A stretch of 64,000 bases of DNA from Pestalotiopsis fici W106-1 (Eukaryota > Ascomycota > Sordariomycetes > Amphisphaeriales > Sporocadaceae). The notes beneath the pieces were generated by a model that was not told the DNA's origin, searched no databases, and saw only the letters and a list, made by a program, of their open reading frames with translations. Positions 12,823-22,521 of this stretch are shown piece by piece. Each line of letters starts with the position of its first letter. Position 1 is the stretch's first letter. The translations under genes and the position numbers were made by a program. The DNA is taken from positions 5,769,888-5,833,887 of the forward strand of contig NW_006917092.1 of the NCBI RefSeq assembly GCF_000516985.1. Reading direction: 5' to 3'.

Positions 12823-12833
12823 CGGCAATTCCG
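12823..12833. promoter_or_regulatory. CGG-N5-CCG inverted repeat (CGGCAATTCCG)
   Basis: About 405 bp upstream of the bicupin ATG. It is the exact reverse complement of the site at 8705-8715 before the FAD monooxygenase, which suggests that one Zn2Cys6 regulator acts on both genes. Confidence 0.45.
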
Positions 12834-13238
12834 ACAACCAACTCCACTTCGCGCACGGCATTTCCCTTCGACACACCACGCGTTCCCACGAACCCCTCAC
12901 GAGTCATCAGAGGGATTCCAATCTTGGCGTTTTTCGGAAGCTGTGGGGTACTCGGGAACTTGTCAGATGGCCGGTGACCTTCGTCGGTGTAGAGCAAAAC
13001 GTAGTAGTAGTAGAGAGAATCCTGAATAAAAGGGGCGCGCATCTTGGAGTAAGGTGTGATTTTTTTGGTATATTCTGAAATCCTCGATTTGTGTCAAAAT
13101 TTTTGTCGTATCGTCTTGTTGGTACACCTTTTGCACCACTAGATTCCTAGAAGCACTGCGCCGACATTAAAAAGATATTCTTTTTCTTGCTTCTTCTTCA
13201 TCATCCACAGCCAGAGTAAAAATAATACAGCCGGCAGT

Positions 13239-14347
13239 ATGAGCATCCCGCTGCAGTCGTTGCCGCCTCAGGAGCGGACAAACTACATCATTGACCAGCT
13301 CGAGGGCGAGCGCATCACGCTGCCGGGAAGCAAGGGCGCCTTCCGCATCCTCGCCTCGTCGAAACAGACCAATGGCGGCATCGCCGTCTTCACCAGCGGC
13401 GCCGTCCTGTCGGATGCGCCCGGCTTCCACTGGCACAAGGAGGCCCACGACGTCTTCCTCGTCACAAAGGGATATCTCAAGCTCTGGAACGGAGACAAGT
13501 GCAGGATAATGGGCCCTGGCGATTTTGCCTATGTGCCACCGGTAAGTTTCATGTCGCGATCCTCTCCGAATGTCCCGCATGCTAATCACTGTCACAGACG
13601 GTAATCCACAACCCAGAGCTGCTGGGCCCGCACACAGAGACCTTGGGCTTGGTGGCACCAGGCGACTGGATCGACTTCTTCCGCTACGTCGGCGAGGAGT
13701 ACAAGGGCCTCATCATTCCCGAGACGGACGACCGGGACCTCAAGAGCCTGCTGATCCCCAAGCTGATGCAGGCCAAGGACCGGTTCGACGTGCAGTTTGA
13801 GCGCAGCTACCAGCCGCCCGAGGTGGCCGAGTGGCAGGCCTCGGAGAACGTCCTGGGCGGGCCCCTCGAGCCCTACTTTTTGCGCGCCAACACGGGTCCC
13901 CGCTGGCTCCTCGGCGGCGTCATGTCGCGGCCCCTCATCAACGCCAGCCAGTGCAGCGGCAAGTTTGCCATCACCTCGCTCGAGTCCTCCAAGGTGTACG
14001 GCCCCTCGGCCTTTGCGCAGCACTGGGTCGCGTTCCCCACTGTTGACCACTGCTTCTGCGTGCAGGAGGGTCTGCTGCGCATCCAGATCAAGGGCGAGGG
14101 CAGCGGTGCCTGGAGCGAGGTCCGCGAGGGTCAGACGGTTGTCATTGCCGCCGGCCAGTCTTTCAAGATTGATTTCGGCAGCAGGTTTGTGAGGGCGTAC
14201 TCGTTTACCAACGGCCCCGGTATCGAGCACCTCATCCACACTGCTGGAGCTTCGGCCTCGGGCGTTGTGCTGCCCGATGAGGCCTCTCCCTATGACCAGT
14301 CCAAATTTGAGACTGTGGCCAAGGAAATGGGCGTTTCATTGTCATAG
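13239..14347 (+). CDS. Bicupin, quercetin 2,3-dioxygenase-like
   Basis: Two-domain cupin of about 350 residues in two exons (junction between DFAYVPP and TVIHNPE). No signal peptide, so it is probably intracellular, unlike secreted fungal quercetinases. The first cupin carries GFHWHKEAHDVFLVTKG and, later, the motif-2 region GPGDFAYVPPTVIHN with a candidate third histidine. The usual HxH(x4)E would need Glu where this protein has Asp (HWHKEAHD). The second cupin (SAFAQHWVAFPTVDHCFCVQEG) lacks a clear HxH set and may be structural. Members of this family cleave flavonols or other diketone- and catechol-like substrates with Fe, Mn or Cu. The neighbouring hydroxylase and FAH hydrolase fit an aromatic pathway. 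Substrate unknown. Confidence 0.82.
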
Positions 14348-14830
14348 TCATTTATTGATCAAATTCCAATTTAAAAAAGCGATTCCATTTTCACTACTTT
14401 GATATCATCATGGAGGCGTACGAGCGAGATGCGTCATCATGCTGGCAAGCCATGTTTCGGAAGCGAGACAAAACTCGAGTCTACTGTAGGCGCAACGGGC
14501 AAAACCCAAAGAAGTCAATTGTGGGGTTTTTGGCAGCACGCAACCATTTTATACTCGAGTATATCGGTGCTTTGACCCCTTGTGAGCTGTCCTCCGATTC
14601 ATTCTAGAGCTTCTGTCGTCGTCAGCTATTTGCCGAATTAGGCAAGTAGAGTGCAACCTGAGATGCACCTCAATGTTTCTACACGCTCTCAGAGTAACCT
14701 CGAAGTTGACTATAGCAATCTTCACTGTTTCGTTTGGTCGTTGGCGGTGAAATGATGGACGTCCCGTAGCACATATATCTGTCATGTCATTCGATCGACA
14801 GTCTATTATGGTCTATCCTATTCAGGCAGA
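14348..14830. other. Convergent spacer, bicupin / TPR gene
   Basis: About 480 bp between two convergent genes. Short frames only; nothing recognised. Confidence 0.5.
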
Positions 14831-16489
14831 TTATTGGACTGCGCTTAGGCGACAGTAGCAAGATGCCTTGATGGGTACGTCTGCCTTCTTGAGCGCGCTT
14901 TCCAGTTTCGATGCAATACTCTGGGCTTGCTCCCTTCTCCCCAGTTTTACCATACACTCGTGATATCCGTGCAGTGCCCACACATTATTGGGATGGCGAA
15001 GGGCGCGCGGAAGTTTATTGTCAAGCCCCAGATCCTCGGCATATACGCCGGCAGCCTGTTCGTAGTGACCCTGCTCCATCAAGAGTGCGCCATACGCGTG
15101 ACGAGTAGGTTGCATCCAGCCCCAAGGCTCATCATAGGGCAGTCCGTCATCTCGTGCAATGGCTTCCTTGAGGTTTGCAAATGCTGCCTCGTAATTCTTT
15201 CGACGGTACTCGATTTCTCCCTCCATCATGGCCTCTGCCACTTTGAGGATATCGACGCATTTGTTGTTGAATAGCATGCGAGACTCGGGAACAGCTTTTT
15301 GAGAGACGAAGAAATTTTCTCGCTCTTTTTCGGCATTCTTTATATCGCCCAAGGCAGCAAATGCAATGGCCTTGGCATAGTGCATCATTGCCGTCGTGGT
15401 GCAATAGAGTTTGGGATCCTTAGGCAAAGCCAAGCCTACAATATCCTCCCAGCGGCCGAAGCGCACAAGAGCATGGACTCTCATGGCCAGGAAGCCCTCG
15501 AGCCAATCTGCCATGGGCGGCGACTCGACGCGCAGTAATTCGTCGGACAAGGAGCTCTCCATCCGCGTGACTGTTTCGAGCGCGACCTTGGACCGACCGG
15601 CAAACATTGCGGAATATATACAAAAATGGTAGTCGTGCATCCGGTAGAGCGTGTAGAAGTTGAGCGGTCCTTCGCGAGCTAGAAACTTTTCGTCTGCTTC
15701 AAAGGCCCTCTGATTTGACTGGATCCCCAAGTCATAGTCGCCAAGTAAGAGGTCGATGTGTGTGGGCATATGATTGAGGTGACCACCGTCTGGAACCAAA
15801 GTGCGCAGAGAGTCGGCAGCTGGTTTCGCAGCTTCAGGTGTGGGAGACATTTCCATCAGATGTATGTAGAGGTGGAGCAATCCTGGGTGTTGCATGCCAC
15901 GGTCCAACGCCATCGCATGATCCAATATATTCTTGATATCAAGAGTACGAGCTCCATCAGCTGGCTTGCCCGTCTGGAGATCCCATAGTTGCCAAGGAGT
16001 CAGATTCATCAGAGCATCTGCACACAGAGTGGCTACGTCGAGGTCATTGGGGAACTCTTGATAAACCTTTTCCATTGCCTCGGCGTAATATTTGTTCCAG
16101 ATGGGGAAGTCTCCATCAGCATGCTCTCGAGGATACCGAAAGTGTAGCGCGTCAATCAAGGCCTTCTCTACCGGCGATACAGTGCCAGCTAACTTCGTCG
16201 CTTCTTCCACCATTCTGTGAGTTCTCTGCACGGTAGTCTCGAGCTCGGTTGCGTCAAAAAAGTCCCAGGGCTTGTTGTAGTTGGGCCCCAATGCGTACGC
16301 AGCTCCCCAATAGGCCATGGCAAAGTTGCCGTCGCGGGCAATGGCCTTTTCAAAGCACTTGACGGCTTCCTCATGATTGAACCCATAGCTCCATAGCAGT
16401 CCGCGATCGAACCAAAGCCGGGCTTCCTCGTCAACCGTCGTGACTGGCCGACGGTAATGGCCAAGGTCATAATATGTGTCGCCTGCCAT
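14831..16489 (-). CDS. TPR-domain protein
   Basis: Single-exon protein of 552 residues, no signal peptide or membrane segment. Helical repeats are visible throughout. TPR-like signatures include SYGFNHEEAVKCFEKAIARD with NFAMAYWGAAYALG near residues 35-70, NYEAAFANLKEAIARDDG, and the C-terminal repeat EQGHYEQAAGVYAEDLG followed by NNVWALHGYHECMVKLGR. Similar long TPR proteins occur in bacteria and fungi and have no settled role. Lack of introns contrasts with most neighbours and could mean a bacterial-type origin, but that is weak evidence. It lies downstream of, and on the same strand as, the XanA-like gene. Confidence 0.8.
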   Translation of the reverse strand: MAGDTYYDLGHYRRPVTTVDEEARLWFDRGLLWSYGFNHEEAVKCFEKAIARDGNFAMAYWGAAYALGPNYNKPWDFFDATELETTVQRTHRMVEEATKLAGTVSPVEKALIDALHFRYPREHADGDFPIWNKYYAEAMEKVYQEFPNDLDVATLCADALMNLTPWQLWDLQTGKPADGARTLDIKNILDHAMALDRGMQHPGLLHLYIHLMEMSPTPEAAKPAADSLRTLVPDGGHLNHMPTHIDLLLGDYDLGIQSNQRAFEADEKFLAREGPLNFYTLYRMHDYHFCIYSAMFAGRSKVALETVTRMESSLSDELLRVESPPMADWLEGFLAMRVHALVRFGRWEDIVGLALPKDPKLYCTTTAMMHYAKAIAFAALGDIKNAEKERENFFVSQKAVPESRMLFNNKCVDILKVAEAMMEGEIEYRRKNYEAAFANLKEAIARDDGLPYDEPWGWMQPTRHAYGALLMEQGHYEQAAGVYAEDLGLDNKLPRALRHPNNVWALHGYHECMVKLGRREQAQSIASKLESALKKADVPIKASCYCRLSAVQ

Positions 16490-16920
16490 TTGGAGGTTAC
16501 AAATGTACTATTCGACTTGATGCAATGCAAGATGCACGATTTGCAAGTCGATTCAATCCAGGCTGGGTACCAAATGGTGTCTTTACTGAACGCGGCTGCT
16601 GATTTGCGGCACGATCTTTATGCTGGACAAACTGACTGACAATGTCATGCCATGCTTAGGCCATTCAAGAGGCTGAAAGGCCTGTAACCTGGTACTATCT
16701 GACGGCAGATGAGGGGCACACGCAGGCGGCGCACGCCATTAGCGGGGCAAACGCGCGACTACCCGTGGACTTCTCAAGTCTAGGCCTTTACCACTGACTC
16801 TTCCCCGTCGTATCATTCGCATTCACATCAACAAACTTGAATAATTTGGAATATGAGTTGAAGTCAAAATGCAAATTATCAAAGACATCAATTATACCCA
16901 CAGAGGAATGTTAAAAACGC
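16490..16920. other. Spacer upstream of the TPR gene
   Basis: About 430 bp between two minus-strand genes, presumably the TPR promoter. No TCGG/CCGA pair or other clear site was seen. Confidence 0.45.
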
Positions 16921-18229
16921 TCAAGCCAGCACGGGAATGGGAACTGGTCCTACAGGCGCAGATGATGCACCGATATTTGCCTGATGCATCGTCCTCGGTC
17001 CATACGCGTCAGGGTAATCTACAGCAGTGTGGAAACACTGCCAATTGGCCCACATTACAATGTCTCCCTCCTGAACACTCGGTAGCATGATATACTCGGG
17101 CTTCAGCACTCGCTCCTGAATGGGCTTTAACCAGCGCCTAATCTCGGCCACGTCGTCGACCATTCTCGGTTCCTCATCGGGCGACGAACGCAGGAAAACC
17201 CGTCTTGCGCAGATGCCATGCACCATGAAAGCTTTCTCACCAGTGACGGGGTTCACCCAGACCATGGGATAGCGCTTGACGTGAGCAGGGTCCCAGTCTC
17301 CGAGCTCTTCGAGACTCTTCTCGCGTCCCTCGGAGGCGACGCCCAGGCCGTTGGGGTTGCCTCGGCATTCGCCCATCCAGGTGTACGGCCTCGGTGCGTA
17401 CTCGACCCAGCTGTGGTCGGCCACCTTTTGCTCCTCTGGGGTCATGAGCTCGTACGTCTGGACGTTGCTGAAAAAGGCCGTCAGGCCGGGCTCAACTTCC
17501 ATGGTCTGGCCCGACCCGTCATCCCAATGGACGGTAACCTTAGGTTCGGTCGGGCGCTTGATGCAGCGCAAAGTGGTGAACCACGCCGGGTCGCGCTCGT
17601 ACAATGGCGCGTCAATGTGCCATCGTTGGAAACGGGTATGGCCACTGTCGAATTCGTCTTGCGACAGCTTTGTGGCATGCCAGTCATGGCTCAGAGGCTT
17701 CTTGACCGTCTTGTCCTTGATCCCGTAGTGGTCGGCTCCTTGGTATCCTTTGCCGATCAGCCGGACGTTCTCAGCGCCTGGGATGCCTAGGACGTCGCGG
17801 CTTTTCTAGACATTGGTAAGTGCTTATACATAGGATGAAACTTTTGCGGAATCACGCACCGAAAGCAGGCCACCAAACTTGTTGAAGCTTTTCACGTCGC
17901 CATGGGAGTGGACCTGCGGAGCGTCGGGATCAAAACGCGTAACCAGCTCCCATTGTTTCACAGGCTGTAAACTTTTCTGGCCTCTGACAATGATCACTTT
18001 ATGCTTCCAAATAGTCTCCTTCAGAGCTTGAACATCACGGTCTGGACGATACAATCAGCCAAACCAATCCCACTGATCTGGAACATACTTTTTCTTCGAA
18101 GCACGTACCGCTAATATTGTTCAAATCCAAGCCATCCACAACTGCTCCAAAGTTTGTCTTTTTTCCATCTTCTTGTGGCAGTGGTGAAACTTGGAGAAGA
18201 GTGGGAGTGTTTTCAATTATGGAACCCAT
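16921..18229 (-). CDS. XanA-like Fe(II)/2-oxoglutarate dioxygenase (TauD/TfdA family), copy 1
   Basis: Predicted dioxygenase of the fungal xanthine-dioxygenase (XanA) type, which oxidises xanthine to urate using 2-oxoglutarate and O2. Three exons give about 395 residues. The N-terminus contains GAVVDGLDLNNIS. The metal triad is H164 and D166 in RWHIDAPLY and H360 in WQCFHTAV. The 196-residue spacing resembles XanA (His149, Asp151, His340, spacing 191). The shared block YPMVWVNPVTGEK is also in copy 2 at 38203. The C-terminal signature reads RTMHQANIG, with Ala where copy 2 has Cys (HQCN). Its promoter has a perfect TCGG-N6-CCGA site, like that of the purine regulator UaY. It could act on another substrate; the TauD family is broad. 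Confidence 0.85.
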
Positions 18230-18405
18230 AGTGACTAAAGATTATGCGGACTATAGTGGACGTAACTAGCGAATTCAGCTCGACTGGATTGTAACCAACT
18301 CCATGGACGATCGGTCAGCAGTATTATAAAGCCGGACGTTGGATAATTAATTGAATCCATACTCAATTACTTGCATATCATATCGTCGTTGTCTTGGAGC
18401 ACAAG

Positions 18406-18419
18406 TCGGAGCTCCCCGA
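18406..18419. promoter_or_regulatory. TCGG-N6-CCGA site (UaY/PPR1-type)
   Basis: TCGGAGCTCCCCGA is an exact match to TCGG-N6-CCGA, the site reported for the Aspergillus purine-utilisation activator UaY. It lies about 177 bp from the XanA-like start and about 180 bp from the deaminase start, almost midway. Purine-responsive control of both genes is inferred. Confidence 0.6.
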
Positions 18420-18451
18420 ATGACTAGTGGTGGTGGGGATAGCGGTAAACA

Positions 18452-18463
18452 CCTCGGCCGAGG
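18452..18463. promoter_or_regulatory. CCTCGGCCGAGG palindrome
   Basis: Perfect 12-bp palindrome 33 bp from the UaY-type site. Its core TCGGCCGA recurs in four other places in the window, all intergenic. It can be read as two CCTCGG elements back to back, the core known for FarA/CTF1 regulators, or as a CGG-CCG inverted repeat with no spacer. Confidence 0.5.
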
Positions 18464-18465
18464 CC

Positions 18466-18472
18466 AGATAAG
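18466..18472 (+). promoter_or_regulatory. AGATAAG GATA-factor motif
   Basis: Matches the HGATAR consensus of AreA/NIT2 nitrogen regulators, directly next to the palindrome. A single GATA motif is common by chance; the setting makes it of interest. Confidence 0.35.
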
Positions 18473-18598
18473 AACCAAACAAAGTGAAATGATGCATGTC
18501 GGAATGATATACTACACAGTGCACGGCTGCATTGCGAGTCCTGCACCTTCTGCAGCCCCCTTCCTGCATTGAACCATCCACAACACAAGTCACCTGCA

Positions 18599-19382
18599 AT
18601 GCATTTACAATCTCTATTCGTTCTCGCGGCCACCCTGCCGTTGGCTTGGACGCATCAGCACCATGGTGGCATTGGCCGCCGGTCGGAACAGGCTCCGATG
18701 AGCCAGCCGGGACTCTCCATCAACGGCATCCCATACAGTACCCGGGCGTATTGGATGCGCAAGGCCAATCAGGCCTTGTTTGATGTGCTCGGTGATGCGT
18801 GCCCATTCGCTGCGTTTGGCACCGTTATCGTGAACCACACGGTCGACGGACTCGGGGATTTGGTGTGCATTGGTGCCAATACCAACAAGGTCACTGGTAA
18901 CCCGACACTACACGGTAAGTCTCTACATGCCTTCTTTTTCCCCTGTCCATTGGTACTTACAAAGCATATTAGGTGAGATGGCCGCTATCCAAAACTGCAG
19001 CGAAATCTTTACCGACCCGTCTGGCCCGTACAATATGACGGCAGCAGAAGCCCTTGATGCCTTCTCCCAGCTGTCGTTGTACACGAATGCCGAGAGCTGC
19101 CCAATGTGTGCATCTGCAATCCAGTGGTCTGGCTTTGCTGAATACATATATGGAACGAGTATCGACACCTTGATTGAAAAGGGTTGGGGCCAGATTCGCA
19201 TCGGGTCAATGGAAGTCTTTCGCCAATCGTTTGACATGGGTACTACGACCAGGCTCATTGGCGAGGTACTAACGAATGAGACGGATCCTTATTTCTTGTG
19301 GCAGTATGACCCCAGCTATAGTTGTCCCGAGGGGTGCAGTCGGTCTGGAAGTACTTGCAGCAATACGCCCACCACGGCGTGA
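18599..19382 (+). CDS. Secreted CMP/dCMP-type deaminase
   Basis: Zinc-dependent deaminase fold with an N-terminal signal peptide (MHLQSLFVLAATLPLAW), so predicted to be exported. Two exons; the intron at 18915-18972 splits the Gly codon of the zinc motif. Zinc-binding residues are HGE (in TLHGEMAAI) and CPMC (in ESCPMCASAIQW). A Trp following the CPMC helix resembles guanine deaminases of the GuaD type more than tRNA adenosine deaminases, so guanine is a possible substrate. The usual PCxxC has Ser in place of Pro. Several cysteines near the C-terminus (SCPEGC) fit disulfides in a secreted protein. It is divergent from a XanA-like gene and shares its UaY-type site, suggesting a linked purine step. 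Activity is inferred. Confidence 0.82.
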
Positions 19383-20269
19383 CATGGGATTTGCCCGCAT
19401 AATCTTAATCATTAAAACTCTAGTAATGCAGCACTACTTGCCGGAAGATGATTCCTCACTTTTCCATTAAATACTTCTACCGTTTCGCCAAACGTGATAT
19501 TGTGCAATTGTCATCTTACTGGAATTTTTATGCAACTTGATCTGTACAACAACAGCATCGATGCTTGAAAAGTGTATTTCATGCTCTATACCAGCCAATG
19601 AGGACGGTTCCGATGACTAAGTAATCATCCTCAAAGCCTTCAAGCGGTGCCGATACATAGGCCACATTGTGTTCTCAAAAACAACATACTACACTAACCA
19701 GGTGATAGCGACTGCAGACCTGCCGAACACTGATGTAGAGGATAAGAGCGTTGTTAGAGGTATCCTTCATTTGCCGCCCGACAAATGTACAAATGTGTGT
19801 GCCGCCATGTCGCCTTTGAGGCCGAACCTTTATTCAGAGCAGCCGGCCCGTCCACTAGCCGTGAAAGTCAATTATTGAACCGCGAGCCCCGGTATGCCAG
19901 CGAACATCAACAAACGTAGTTTTCTCAATGCCACTATTGGTTTTCAAATTATATAACCTAGCTTAGTCGACAATGATTCGTTTTGGAGCGGCAGCAATGA
20001 TTTCAGTGTCGATATATAGCGGAATCATCAAGGCTTACTCGGAGATTGCTCTAGTGTAAATGCAACGGAACGAGAGGCACGAAGATTGACACCCAGTATT
20101 ATTGAGCGGCAGATATTGTAGAGCCTCTTGGCGTCCGGCTTAAGAAATTTGTCAAGTCTAGAGACTGGCATGCACACTTATAACATGGGTGCTTGAGGAC
20201 TAATGCAGTCTTGTCTTGGCCCTGCTTTCTATGGCGGTGCGTTACTTCATCCTCTCATCGCGTTTCAAA
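19383..20269. other. Intergenic upstream of the PAN-type wall protein
   Basis: About 890 bp, AT-rich, no credible gene. A 69-codon frame at 19669-19878 has no recognisable feature. Confidence 0.45.
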
Positions 20270-21992
20270 ATGAGATGCTCCACGCTCATTAGAATCATCA
20301 GCGCCTCGGCATTGTTTTGTCGTGCTGCGCTTGCGCTCGACTCTGACGATGACACATGCCAAACAGGACTTTATCTCCGGCTTTCTCCTCTCGCTCAAGA
20401 TCCTTGGGCGCAAGAATTTTGTTCCAATCTATATCATAAACCTAAAACTGAAACTAAAACTGAAACTGAAACAGCTCTTGTTCTTATAACTACAATTGTC
20501 ACTGAGACGTCGGTCTCTGATGCCGTTGCTACCACCACTTCAACCACTTCGACTACCACAACTTCGACGACGACATCTACCTCGACTAGTACGTCGGTTA
20601 CAATAAGCACGGCCACAAGTACTACTTTGACTACAACTACATCTACCTCAACCTCCGTTTCTACAACAATTACCACAATCTTTGTAGTATCAACTATCAC
20701 GGACATTCCAAAGAAGCGATCTGCGGGATGCCCCAAGAAACAGACACCCACGCCCATCAAGTCGTCTTTTCATACTTTCGGGCATGAACCACCTTTTCAC
20801 CAATCGCATTACGATCCTTTACCCACTTTCACAGGCAAGGGCGACTCTGGCGTTCCACCATCAGGTAGTCGGAGTTGGGGCCTAAACGAGGCGCCACATA
20901 GTAGTCCCCACAAGCCATTCTACAGCTTACCAGAACATCCATCGAACGAATGGGCATCAGAGAATAATCTCCCAGATATCGCGGTCCCTGACGGATACAG
21001 CACTCCAACCCGATATATCGCGACTCGTCCGACCAATAATGACTACTCCCAAGATCCCGAAGCTGAGCTTTATCAGGTCCTATTGTCCGCACCAGCCGAA
21101 ACTGCGAGTAAATACTGTAAGTGATCTGTATCCATCTATCGCATCTAGCCACTGCGCTAGCAGACTAGAAGTGAAGCTCTATACTGGTAGCTAGACTACT
21201 ATCACAGATTAAGATGCTTTATGATATCATCACTAGCAGAGGATTATCAAATATTCAACAGTTGATTTGAAATTCAAAGCCTGAAGTGCCATTGATTAAC
21301 ATTATTGACCACAGGTTCCTGTTACCAAGCCACAGCGACTTCCACGTCCACGTCCACAGCAACTTCGACGTCCACGACGACCATAACGGCCGACACGACC
21401 GTGGTCACTTCTGGCACAGTCACAAACATTGTGACGAGCACCATCCGTACCATTTCAACTTCTGTTACAACAACAACCACGACTTTGACGGTGTCGACAA
21501 CAACGGAGACGACGAGCACGATCACCGCCAGTACAGTTACAACGACTACTACAACAGCGATAGCCACGGTAAGTCAAGATATTCAGACTTTCGTAATGTC
21601 ATATAAACTCGTTACATACGCAGCCCCTCAATTCTCTAAAATACTTTGTATCCCCCTTATAAGCTTGAGTGGTATGGGCGAAAATAAGCTGACTTGGCAC
21701 TGAACAAAAGGTCGTTGCAACAAGCTGTCAGGATCTTGCCCCAACGTACGAGGCCGCCAGCGGTGAGACATTCAACATACAATGCAACTCTATAATCGGT
21801 TATAACCCGTCGGGGGCACTTTTCGCTCCGAACTTCCGGAATTGCGTCGATGTATGTTCTTTGACCTCTGATTGCGTTGGCATCATCTACATAGAAGAAG
21901 ACAACAACGACAACTGCCGTATGTTCTCTGCAACCAACGGGGGCCCGAGTCCCGCGGACGGAATCGATCTCGCGACTGTCGCGGGGTCGTAG
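20270..21992 (+). CDS. Ser/Thr-rich secreted wall protein with C-terminal PAN/Apple-like domain
   Basis: Predicted cell-wall or extracellular adhesin-like protein. The ATG at 20270 gives a good signal peptide (MRCSTLIRIISASALF); an upstream in-frame ATG at 20231 is possible. A short KTET repeat precedes a long Thr/Ser tract, followed by a region with a KR (Kex2-type) site. After an intron of about 190 nt a second Thr/Ser tract follows. A third exon encodes a cysteine domain: SCQDLAP, FNIQCN, then NFRNCVDVCSLTSDCVGIIY with NCRMFS. That is the pattern of PAN/Apple-like domains. Splices AAATACT|gtaagt and CACG|gtaagtc join in frame. It sits just upstream of a GLEYA-domain gene of similar build; surface interactions are the likely role. 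Confidence 0.75.
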
Positions 21993-22521
21993 TTATCGAT
22001 AGCCAATTACTGGTAGAATCAGTATACGACTAGGCTGTTAGGTACTTAGGCATTTATATATTGATTTCAACCTGAAAATGCGCCAACGAAAAACAGACTT
22101 GCGCACATTTGGTGTTTGGACCTACTAATCTGACTTTGAACACAATCTTATTAGTCTTGAACATGAACAAACTGGTACCCTGAAAATTGTTTATTCGCGA
22201 GTCTGGTCTGGATTATGCAACAATTTTCGCTTTCGATTTTGCGCATTGCTGTGGCTGGTTTCGTATTTCGGGAGACAATTGTATCCCGTGTATTTCATTT
22301 CATTCACTCGTGGCTTAGTTGCCGGGAGTCTTCCAAGCCGCGAAGGTTCAATTCTACTGCGGCTGAACAAGGTGATGACCCGCACTTAGATAACAACACG
22401 AAAGCATCGTATACACCACCATTGTCATGAGGATACTTGAATTCGCGATGTAATATGAGGTTGGCTGCTTCTAAGGAGTAGGCAACATGGATTGAAGTCA
22501 CGAACGACCTCATTTGTGATC
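21993..22521. other. Spacer between the two wall-protein genes
   Basis: About 530 bp, AT-rich, with no gene seen. Presumably the promoter of the GLEYA-domain gene. Confidence 0.45.

Larger units (their letters stand above)
12080..13238. other. Divergent spacer, esterase / bicupin
   Basis: About 1.16 kb without a credible gene. It is the shared upstream region of the esterase (minus) and bicupin (plus) and contains a tandem 14-nt repeat and one CGG-N5-CCG site, listed separately. Confidence 0.5.
18230..18598. other. Divergent promoter, XanA-like copy 1 / secreted deaminase
   Basis: A 369-bp spacer between the two start codons. It holds three regulatory-type motifs within 67 bp (18406-18472), listed separately. 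Confidence 0.6.

Noticed and set aside
13592..14239. Long minus-strand open frame (215 codons)
   Set aside because: It is the antisense shadow of the GC-rich bicupin coding exon, which has clear cupin motifs.
20434..20760. Valine-rich minus-strand frame resembling a membrane protein
   Set aside because: It is the complement of the Thr/Ser repeat tract (ACN codons read back as valine-type codons), not a gene.
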